The notes under the pieces are model-generated. The model saw only the letters and a list, made by a program, of their open reading frames with translations, had not been told where the DNA came from and ran no database searches. A program made the translations under genes and the position numbers. Below are positions 1-4,852 of a DNA stretch of 5,852 nucleotides, in pieces; positions within the stretch are counted from its first letter, which is position 1; every line of letters starts with the position of its first letter. The stretch spans positions 1-5,852 of the forward strand of contig CAMFJP010000081.1 of NCBI GenBank assembly GCA_945957075.1, given 5' to 3'. Origin of the DNA: an uncultured Chlamydiae bacterium (GTDB taxonomy: Bacteria > Chlamydiota > Chlamydiia > Chlamydiales > Rhabdochlamydiaceae).

Positions 1-784
1 GAAGACCTGCAATGGTTGTGGGAATTAAGCAAATAAGAAGAGCTACTAGCATCGTAACGGAAAAATTGATGTGGAAATAAGATCCAAAGATTTTTGTTGC
101 AACGACAACGACAAGAAAAACAAAGCTTAATCCAGAAAGTAAAATAGTCAATGCTACTTCATTGGGAGAGCGCTTTCTTTGTGCGCTTTCGATAAGATCG
201 ATCATGCGATCTAAAAAGCTATTACCTGGTTCTGAAGAAATTTGCACAATAAGTTCATCGGAAAGTAGCTTTGTGCCTCCTGTAACGGAGCTGTGATCTG
301 TGCCAGCTGCTCGAATTACAGGTTCCGATTCTCCAGTAATTGAGGATTCATCGACCGAAGCTGCTCCCTCTAAGATTTCTCCATCACCAGGAATTGTTTC
401 TCCTGCAGAGACACGTACAACATCACCACGTTTAAGGTCTTTCCAGCTTATCGTTTTATAGGTGCCATCTACTTGTTTTACATGAGCCATTGTATCTATT
501 CTTCCATGCCGTAGTGATTCTGCCTGTGCTTGATTTCTAGCTTCTGCGATGGATTCAGCGCAGTTTGCAAAAAGAGTTGTAAGCCACAGCCATATTGATA
601 TTTGGATGTAAAAAAGAGCACTTTCTTCTTTAACAAATAGCCATTCTGTACTTGTGATTAAGGCTCCAAGAGCTGTAATAAAAATAGCTGGATTGCGGAC
701 AAGGAATTTTGGATTTAGCTTTTTAAACGCTTGGATAAGAGCATCCATGAGCATTTTTTTAGAAAAAGAGGGTGCTTGCATCAT
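1..784 (-). CDS. kdpB: Potassium-transporting P-type ATPase, KdpB subunit (N-terminal part, cut by window edge)
   Basis: KdpB is the ATP-hydrolysing subunit of the inner-membrane KdpFABC K+ pump. I translated the frame by hand: 261 codons are present, and the 3' end (about 60% of a typical 680-residue KdpB) lies off the left edge. Visible features are an early hydrophobic segment (about residues 31-47), the conserved stretch LFANCAESIAEARNQAQAES (71-90), the actuator-domain loop TGES (150-153), and FLDRMIDLIESAQRKRSPNE (190-209). A membrane segment with the PTT motif (CLIPTTIAGL, 252-261) follows. The phosphorylation site DKTGT is not in the window. The start ATG at 784 overlaps the kdpA stop (ATGA), and AAGGA lies 11 nt upstream at 796-800, so coupled translation is likely. 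A second ATG follows immediately (781-779), but its spacing to AAGGA is worse. Ser153 of TGES matches the serine whose phosphorylation inhibits E. coli KdpB (S162), so that control could be conserved (inference). Confidence 0.96.
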   Translation of the reverse strand, partial: MMQAPSFSKKMLMDALIQAFKKLNPKFLVRNPAIFITALGALITSTEWLFVKEESALFYIQISIWLWLTTLFANCAESIAEARNQAQAESLRHGRIDTMAHVKQVDGTYKTISWKDLKRGDVVRVSAGETIPGDGEILEGAASVDESSITGESEPVIRAAGTDHSSVTGGTKLLSDELIVQISSEPGNSFLDRMIDLIESAQRKRSPNEVALTILLSGLSFVFLVVVVATKIFGSYFHINFSVTMLVALLICLIPTTIAGL

Positions 785-2490
785 GTGAATATGGTTCCTT
801 TTAACATGCGAAACTGCTCTACGATAGGTCCGATAGTAAGAGGTGGTAAAAAGGTCAGAGCTCCCAATAGTAAAATGACCCCGGCTAGCAAAGAGATGAA
901 TACAGGACTTGAGACGGGGAAGGAGCCTGCATTTTTTGGATGTACTTTTTTTTCTGCAAGAGATCCAGCAAGCGCCATGACAGGGGCAATGACAAGAAAT
1001 CTGCCAAAGAGCATGACAGCTGCAAGTGTTAAATTATAAAAGGGACTATTGGAGGATAACCCTGCAAAAGCACTTCCGTTATTGGCCCCACAGGAGCTAA
1101 AGGCATATAGAATTTCAGAAAAGCCATGGGGCCCCCCGTTGAGAGGTCCTTGTTGCCCCCAGCTTGTAAAACAGGCCCAAGCAGTAAAGGAGTGGACGAT
1201 AATAACATAGGGGATAATTGCAAAAACGGTCATTTTGATGTCATAGGCCTCAATTTTTTTTCCCAGGTATTCAGGAGTTCTTCCAATGATCAGCCCCGCT
1301 ATAAAAATCGCTAGAAAAACAAAAATAAGAACACTGTAGAGACCAGCGCCAATGCCGCCAAAAATCACTTCGCTTAATTGGATATTAAGCATCGGGACAA
1401 GACCGCCAATTGGAGTCAAGGAGTCATGCATACAATTAACAGCTCCACAAGAGACAGCTGTTGTAGCGCAGGTGTATAGAGTCGAACCAAAAATACCAAA
1501 CCGGGCCTCTTTCCCTTCAAAGTTGCCACCCTGAATAAGCTCTTTTATCCATCCTGGATTGCCTTTGATTTCACAATCTGTGCATAGGACAGTTCCCGCT
1601 ATAAATATCACAGCTAACGCTGCAAAAATGCACCAGGCGTGTTTTGTATCGTTGATGCATCTACCAAAGTAGTAAATTTGTCCACCTGGTATTAAAAGGA
1701 TCATCAGTAGTTGTAAAAAGTTCGATAGAGGCGTTGGATTTTCGTAGGGGTGCGCTGAGTTTGTGTTTGTAAAACCCCCACCATTTGTTCCCAAAAGCTT
1801 AATTGCCTCCTGCGAGGCGATAGGGCCTTGGACAATGGTTTGAATCCCTCCTTCTAGCGTTTCAGCTTTTACGTAGGGTTTTAAATTTTGTGGCGTTCCC
1901 TCGGCAAGCAGAAACGTTGCTGCCACAATACTAAGGGGCAGAAGAAGATAGAGAGCAATACGAACAATATCAACCCAGAAGTTGCCAATGGTTGTATGAG
2001 CATGTCTTGCAATGCCCCGTACTAAAGCCGCAGCGGTGGCAAGGCCTACAGCTGCAGAGGTGAAATTTTGTACTGTTAGTGCTGCCATTTGGGAAAGATA
2101 GGACATCGTAGATTCACCACTATAGCTTTGCCAATTGGTGTTGGTCATGAAGCTAATGGCCACATTTAAATTTAAATGCCAGGAGGGTGCAGCCATATTT
2201 TCAGGATTAAAGGGTAAATAACCCTGCAGCCCCAGTAGAATCATTGTGAATACAATTGAAATAAGGCTGAAACCTAAAATGCTGAAAAGATACCCTTTCC
2301 ATCCTTGTTCTTTTGTCGTGTCAATGCGACATAGAGCATAGATTCGTGTTTCTATAGGTTTTAAAATAGGATCAAGAAATGTACGTTCATTTGGCGTAAG
2401 AACCCTATAGATGTGCATCCCCACAGGTTTTATCAACAATGTGAGGGTCAGTAAAAAAATCGCAAGGCGAATGATATCGTCAGCTGGCAT
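781..2490 (-). CDS. kdpA: Potassium-transporting ATPase, KdpA subunit (K+ pore)
   Basis: KdpA is the channel-like subunit that binds and selects K+ in the KdpFABC complex of the inner membrane. The 569-residue product is close to the usual length (557 in E. coli) and is rich in membrane helices. All four selectivity-filter regions are recognisable: TNTNWQSY (116-123), GTNGGGF (234-240), HDSLTPIGG (355-363) and NNGSAFAGL (470-478). Further family signatures are NSAHPYENPTPLSNF (244-258), GRTPEYLGKK (403-412) and GRFLVIAPVMALAGSLAEKK (496-515). The start at 2490 gives an N-terminus (MPADDIIRLAIFLL) that aligns with the normal KdpA start, although no strong Shine-Dalgarno precedes it. It begins 24 nt after kdpF, and its stop overlaps the kdpB start by 4 nt, so the three genes form one operon. 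Nothing suggests loss of function. Confidence 0.98.
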   Translation of the reverse strand: MPADDIIRLAIFLLTLTLLIKPVGMHIYRVLTPNERTFLDPILKPIETRIYALCRIDTTKEQGWKGYLFSILGFSLISIVFTMILLGLQGYLPFNPENMAAPSWHLNLNVAISFMTNTNWQSYSGESTMSYLSQMAALTVQNFTSAAVGLATAAALVRGIARHAHTTIGNFWVDIVRIALYLLLPLSIVAATFLLAEGTPQNLKPYVKAETLEGGIQTIVQGPIASQEAIKLLGTNGGGFTNTNSAHPYENPTPLSNFLQLLMILLIPGGQIYYFGRCINDTKHAWCIFAALAVIFIAGTVLCTDCEIKGNPGWIKELIQGGNFEGKEARFGIFGSTLYTCATTAVSCGAVNCMHDSLTPIGGLVPMLNIQLSEVIFGGIGAGLYSVLIFVFLAIFIAGLIIGRTPEYLGKKIEAYDIKMTVFAIIPYVIIVHSFTAWACFTSWGQQGPLNGGPHGFSEILYAFSSCGANNGSAFAGLSSNSPFYNLTLAAVMLFGRFLVIAPVMALAGSLAEKKVHPKNAGSFPVSSPVFISLLAGVILLLGALTFLPPLTIGPIVEQFRMLKGTIFT

Positions 2491-2514
2491 AGATAAAAAA
2501 CTCGTAACTCAGGT

Positions 2515-2604
2515 TTAAAAACGCTCTGGCCAAATAATGGTTGCAAGCAAGTATCCCAGTAACCCAACCGAAGCTAAAAATAGTACTACGTGTAGTGCAG
2601 TCAT
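2515..2604 (-). CDS. kdpF: KdpF-like single-helix subunit of the Kdp potassium pump
   Basis: This small gene of 29 codons plus stop was found by reading the minus strand upstream of kdpA. The product starts MTALHVVLFLASVG and ends YLLATIIWPERF. It is one hydrophobic helix with an LLGYL core and a short polar, aromatic C-terminus. E. coli KdpF is also 29 residues, has the same LLGYL segment and ends in a similar polar-plus-F tail. KdpF stabilises the KdpFABC complex in the membrane. Position supports the call: it is immediately upstream of kdpA, on the same strand, 24 nt away. The only possible ribosome-binding sequence is AGAAG two nt before the ATG, which is too close to be ideal. The length, sequence and synteny together make a chance ORF unlikely. 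Confidence 0.85.
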   Translation of the reverse strand: MTALHVVLFLASVGLLGYLLATIIWPERF

Positions 2605-2610
2605 ATCTTC

Positions 2611-2640
2611 TACATAGATCTTATCCTTTTTATTTGTCAA
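2611..2640 (-). promoter_or_regulatory. Candidate promoter of the kdp operon
   Basis: On the minus strand a perfect -35 hexamer TTGACA (2640-2635) is followed after 18 nt by TATGTA (2616-2611), a poor -10 with only three consensus matches. A start site about 7 nt further on would fall at or next to the kdpF ATG (2604), giving an essentially leaderless message. The weak -10 would fit a promoter needing an activator such as KdpE, but no KdpE site was identified. Confidence 0.3.
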
Positions 2641-2646
2641 AATAAA

Positions 2647-2652
2647 TATACT
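2647..2652 (+). promoter_or_regulatory. Candidate -10 element for the plus-strand two-gene unit
   Basis: TATACT matches the -10 consensus at five of six positions and directly abuts the ATG at 2653. No good -35 hexamer lies 17 nt upstream (TCCTTT at 2624-2629). If it is used, transcription would start near 2659, inside the longest reading frame, which would favour the GTG start at 2695 over the ATG at 2653. Confidence 0.3.
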
Positions 2653-3600
2653 ATGTGTATAGCTCTAATAGATGTTATACATAGAGGCTTTGCCGTGCTT
2701 CCCATTTTATGTGCATGTATTGCCTCCATTTCCCTTTTTTCAGAGGGATGGATGCAAAATTATGAAAAAGCGCATGTGCATGCGCAGCAAACAGATAAAC
2801 CCTTGCTCGTTGCTGTTTTGGGAAGTTCTCTATGTCCCTGGTCCCAAAAATTCCAAGAAGAGATAGTCGCATGTCCAGAGTTTTTAGATGCCCTAGAGGG
2901 ACATTTTGTGTGTGCAGCTGCGCGCCAAGAACAGATCCCTCAGTTCACTGGAGATATCCCGTGCATTTTAATACAGAGTCCCTATGGCGAGGAAATCGCA
3001 AGAAGGACATACCTTCCGATAGATTCCACGCGCTATGGGAGGTTGTGTCTGGAGAGTGCGCGGATTTTTGAAAAGTGTAAAAAACTTCCTTTAGAAACTC
3101 TCCCTGAAAACATCCTAGAGCCTCTTTATAAGGAAGCTGTGAACGCTTCATGTATAGATCTTAGTCAGCACATTCTTAGCATCGCCATGCAACAAGGTAG
3201 GATGCTCTTTGCTGTATTTGAGGAATACAAATGCCTTGTTATGGCAGGGAAAAGAAAAAAAGATAGGGCGCTTCGGTTGCGAGAAGAACTACTTGGAAGA
3301 GATCCACGAAATATTCGTGGGATGTGGTTTCAGATTGCTTATCTAGATTTTTTTGATAGAGATTCCAAGGCAAGGGAGCTTAAAGATGTGTTGGAGCCCC
3401 TTGTACGCTATATTGATATGTTCACTAAGGTGCAGGATCCTTATTTGTGGCAAGCTGAAATGATTGCGTCTGAGTATTTGTTTGTACATGGACATGCACA
3501 TAAAGCCATAAAATATGCAAAAAAAGCGCTTCAAAAAGCGCCCTTGGAACATAAAGAGCGTGTGATAGCAGCACTTGCGTATATGGAAGGTGCCAAGTGA
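2653..3600 (+). CDS. Secreted thioredoxin-fold protein with CPWS active site and helical TPR-like C-terminus
   Basis: The product is 315 residues from ATG 2653. Residues 12-29 are hydrophobic after H10-R11, so this is a likely signal peptide; L-C-A-C22 could be a loose lipobox. Residues about 35-145 look like a thioredoxin fold: WMQNYEKAHVHAQQTDKPLL, then GSSLCPWSQKF (C61, S64), then DIPCILI with a likely cis-Pro at P103. The usual second active-site cysteine is Ser64, so a normal dithiol exchange is not possible at this site. Residues about 165-312 are helix-rich; 264-298 resemble a TPR hairpin (AHKAIKYAKKALQKAP). The family is like the secreted thioredoxin-like proteins of chlamydiae, but longer. 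No Shine-Dalgarno precedes ATG 2653. GTG 2695 has AGAGG 7 nt upstream and is the alternative start, though it loses the positive charge of the signal peptide. The gene overlaps the next one by 4 nt. Its substrate is unknown. Confidence 0.82.
   Translation: MCIALIDVIHRGFAVLPILCACIASISLFSEGWMQNYEKAHVHAQQTDKPLLVAVLGSSLCPWSQKFQEEIVACPEFLDALEGHFVCAAARQEQIPQFTGDIPCILIQSPYGEEIARRTYLPIDSTRYGRLCLESARIFEKCKKLPLETLPENILEPLYKEAVNASCIDLSQHILSIAMQQGRMLFAVFEEYKCLVMAGKRKKDRALRLREELLGRDPRNIRGMWFQIAYLDFFDRDSKARELKDVLEPLVRYIDMFTKVQDPYLWQAEMIASEYLFVHGHAHKAIKYAKKALQKAPLEHKERVIAALAYMEGAK
2683..2697 (+). promoter_or_regulatory. Possible ribosome binding site and internal GTG start
   Basis: AGAGG at 2683-2687 sits 7 nt before an in-frame GTG at 2695. 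This is the only good Shine-Dalgarno spacing near the 5' end of the thioredoxin-like gene, and it agrees with a transcript starting from the TATACT element at 2647. Against it, the resulting N-terminus (from residue 15, followed by LPILCACIAS) has no basic residue before the hydrophobic core. Confidence 0.35.
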
Positions 3601-4361
3601 ACAGTCTAGGTGTTCTTATAGGAACAGATCATACACAAGAATGGCTACTTGCTTGGTGGTGGGAAAATTATAAAAGACACAATACGTATCCAGTTGCCTG
3701 CGCAAACTTTGGAATGACACAAGATGCCATTTCATGGTGCCAGCAGCAAAATATCGAAGTGATTCCAGTAGATGTTTTTGTACAATGCACACAACCTGCA
3801 TACACGCGCGTATGGGAAAATTTAGGGGGGAAAGTGATATGGCAGTCAAGAAAAAACTGGTTTAAAAAACCATGGGCCATGACTAAAACCCCTTTTGATA
3901 AGACCGTGTGGATCGATCTTGATTGCGAGATTTTAGATACCATAGAGCCCTTATTTTCCCATTGCAACAAGGAGACCGTGGGGCTTTCTCCTGAGCACAG
4001 CTCCTATCAAGAGCGCGTATACCGCAGCAGCCTTAGCTACCCAGGTGAGATCATATATAACTCAGGGGTAATGGCGTTTACACGCGCGCAGCCCCTCATC
4101 GAAACATGGGCGCGCGCCTCGGTGCACCATGCAGACCGTTTTCTCGGGGATCAAGACATCCTCTCAAGGCTTATCTTTCAGATGAACCATCCCGTATCTG
4201 AAATTGATCCCATTTATAATTGGCATATGTCCCAAGGGATGAACCTAGACGCAAGAATTATCCACTGGGTGTGCGCCTCTGGTAAAGACTTCATTCGCAC
4301 CTACGGCGGCATTAGCAAAGAATTACTAGGCTTTCGCAGCTGGCTCTCTGGCCCCAATTAG
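3597..4361 (+). CDS. GT-A fold glycosyltransferase-like protein, resembling family GT8
   Basis: A 254-residue soluble protein with no signal peptide or membrane segment, probably cytoplasmic. The core motif is TVWIDLDCEILD (103-114), with the DxD metal and nucleotide-sugar site D107-L-D109. It is followed by YNSGVMAFTR (154-163), which corresponds to the NxGV/F segment of GT8 enzymes, then GDQDILSRL (184-192) and IIHWVCASGK (221-230), where H223 occupies the position of the metal-binding histidine in glycogenin-like enzymes. This order (DxD, NSG, DQD, H...GK) is characteristic of GT8-type retaining transferases; donor and acceptor are unknown. Translation starts at GTG 3597, overlapping the previous stop as GTGA, so the two genes are probably translated together. 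The first half is A/T-rich and the second half, around 4070-4140, is noticeably C/G-rich. An alternative is a related unclassified GT-A family. Assignment to the superfamily is firm; the subfamily is not. Confidence 0.78.
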   Translation: MNSLGVLIGTDHTQEWLLAWWWENYKRHNTYPVACANFGMTQDAISWCQQQNIEVIPVDVFVQCTQPAYTRVWENLGGKVIWQSRKNWFKKPWAMTKTPFDKTVWIDLDCEILDTIEPLFSHCNKETVGLSPEHSSYQERVYRSSLSYPGEIIYNSGVMAFTRAQPLIETWARASVHHADRFLGDQDILSRLIFQMNHPVSEIDPIYNWHMSQGMNLDARIIHWVCASGKDFIRTYGGISKELLGFRSWLSGPN

Positions 4362-4379
4362 CACAGATTGTCAGAATTA

Positions 4380-4411
4380 TGTCGCAAAAGCGTGTCGCAA
4401 ACTGTCGTAAA
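4380..4411 (+). repeat. Three iterations of TGTCGYAAA
   Basis: TGTCGCAAA occurs at 4380-4388 and 4393-4401, and TGTCGTAAA at 4403-4411, all in the same orientation with starts 13 and 10 nt apart. This lies just after the stop of the glycosyltransferase-like gene. It could be a small iteron-like binding array or simply a degenerate local duplication. Confidence 0.5.
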
Positions 4412-4436
4412 AAACGATAACCCCTTAAAATTGAGA

Positions 4437-4459
4437 GTATTAACTCAAAGTTCAGGTTA
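4437..4459 (+). repeat. Direct repeat, left copy (23 nt)
   Basis: This copy begins GTATTAAC, has one variable base (T at 4445), and continues CAAAGTTCAGGTTA. It matches the right copy at 4829-4851 at 22 of 23 positions and is followed in both places by a near-identical short tail (TTAG or ATTAG). The pair flanks nearly the whole gene-free stretch. Confidence 0.85.
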
Positions 4460-4466
4460 TTAGCTT

Positions 4467-4478
4467 ATGTTACGCAGC
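4467..4478 (+). repeat. ATGTTACGCAGC motif, copy 1
   Basis: This is a 12-nt exact copy of a motif that recurs at 4565-4576 (same orientation) and 4734-4745 (inverted), with a variant at 4712-4722. Its TGTTAC can pair with GTAACA at 4494-4499, giving a weak 6-bp hairpin. Confidence 0.7.
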
Positions 4479-4530
4479 CCCTGATTCTCTCTTGTAACAC
4501 AAATGAAATATTTTACCACAGAGCACGCAG

Positions 4531-4550
4531 AGGCGCGCCTTGCGCGCAAG
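4531..4550. repeat. Two overlapping G+C-rich palindromes
   Basis: AGGCGCGCCT (4531-4540) and CTTGCGCGCAAG (4539-4550) are both perfect palindromes and overlap by two bases, in an otherwise A/T-rich stretch. They follow CCACAGAGCACGCAG (4516-4530). Possible roles are a protein-binding site, a small hairpin, or part of a dispersed repeat; the sequence does not decide between these. Confidence 0.6.
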
Positions 4551-4563
4551 ATATTTAATTACT

Positions 4564-4746
4564 CATGTTACGCAGCTATAAAAAAAGAGAATAAAAGTCT
4601 TTTAGCTAGCTTATAGAGACATGTCGGGGACAATGCCGCAGGACTTGTCCCCGACATGTCTCTATAAGCCAGCTACAAGCCTTCTGATCTCTTTTCTTTT
4701 TTTTTATATTCATGTTACGCGGCAGAGCCTGCGGCTGCGTAACATG
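4564..4746. repeat. Large imperfect foldback element with 13-bp terminal inverted repeats
   Basis: CATGTTACGCAGC at 4564-4576 is the exact inverse of 4734-4746. Next inwards, TATAAAAAAA (4577-4586) pairs exactly with 4699-4708; then comes a poorly paired part; then 4599-4609 pairs with 4669-4679 at 9 of 11 positions; then the 24-bp perfect core. The right arm carries an extra 25 nt (4709-4733) not present in the left arm, which includes most of another copy of the terminal motif in the opposite orientation. The layout resembles a MITE-like or foldback non-autonomous repeat of 183 bp. I see no transposase and no clear target-site duplication. Confidence 0.65.
4599..4679. terminator. Perfect 24-bp hairpin, possible bidirectional terminator
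   Basis: The arms at 4610-4633 and 4645-4668 are perfectly complementary over 24 bp around an 11-nt loop (TGCCGCAGGAC). The stem continues outward with 9 of 11 pairs (4599-4609 with 4669-4679). The core contains GACATGTCGGGGACAA in the left arm. Nine T's follow on the plus strand (4697-4705) and seven on the minus strand (complement of 4580-4586), but both tracts lie well away from the core stem. Convergent neighbours make a shared terminator reasonable, yet the stem is much longer than a standard terminator needs. Confidence 0.5.
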
Positions 4747-4749
4747 AAT
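4708..4749. repeat. Nested hairpin with 13-bp arms
   Basis: ATTCATGTTACGC (4708-4720) is perfectly complementary to 4737-4749, with a 16-nt G+C-rich loop containing GCAGAGCCTGC. The right arm contains the inverted copy of the 12-nt motif, and the left arm contains the variant copy. This hairpin overlaps and competes with the right end of the larger foldback. Confidence 0.7.
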
Positions 4750-4828
4750 GAGTTAGTACGATGCCTCTTGCGTTCGCCGATTTTCGACGTTTTGGCTGCG
4801 TCTAATATCGTGTTTTTTATGCGTTTTG

Positions 4829-4851
4829 GTATTAACCCAAAGTTCAGGTTA
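4829..4851 (+). repeat. Direct repeat, right copy (23 nt), abutting the tamB-like stop
   Basis: This copy differs from the one at 4437-4459 at a single position (C at 4837). It contains TTAACC and GGTTAA separated by 9 nt, so it is itself partly dyad-symmetric. It ends one base before the stop codon of the tamB-like gene (4853-4855), marking a sharp boundary between repeat and gene. Confidence 0.85.
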
Positions 4852-4852
4852 A

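Larger units (their letters stand above)
4362..4852. other. Gene-free, repeat-rich region between convergent genes
   Basis: About 490 nt separate the stop of the glycosyltransferase-like gene and the stop of the tamB-like gene. Short open frames exist here, including one at 4621-4875 on the plus strand, but they run through hairpin arms and into the tamB-like gene, have no ribosome site and show no protein-like composition, so I call none. The content is repeats: iterated TGTCGYAAA, a 23-nt direct repeat near each end, copies of ATGTTACGCAGC, tandem palindromes and a large foldback, each listed separately. I recognise no tRNA, rRNA or known small RNA. Confidence 0.8.

Noticed and set aside
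731..1039. 102-codon plus-strand frame opposite kdpA and kdpB
   Set aside because: It is antisense to two clearly real, conserved genes; composition and position mark it as a shadow frame.
3668..3970. 100-codon minus-strand frame opposite the glycosyltransferase-like gene
   Set aside because: It is antisense to the DxD-containing coding region, with no start signal or recognisable motif.
4437..4851. Complete insertion sequence
   Set aside because: No transposase-like reading frame lies between the direct repeats; at most this is a non-autonomous or decayed element.
4362..4852. CRISPR array
   Set aside because: The repeats are not regularly spaced, occur in both orientations and enclose no uniform spacers; no cas genes are seen.
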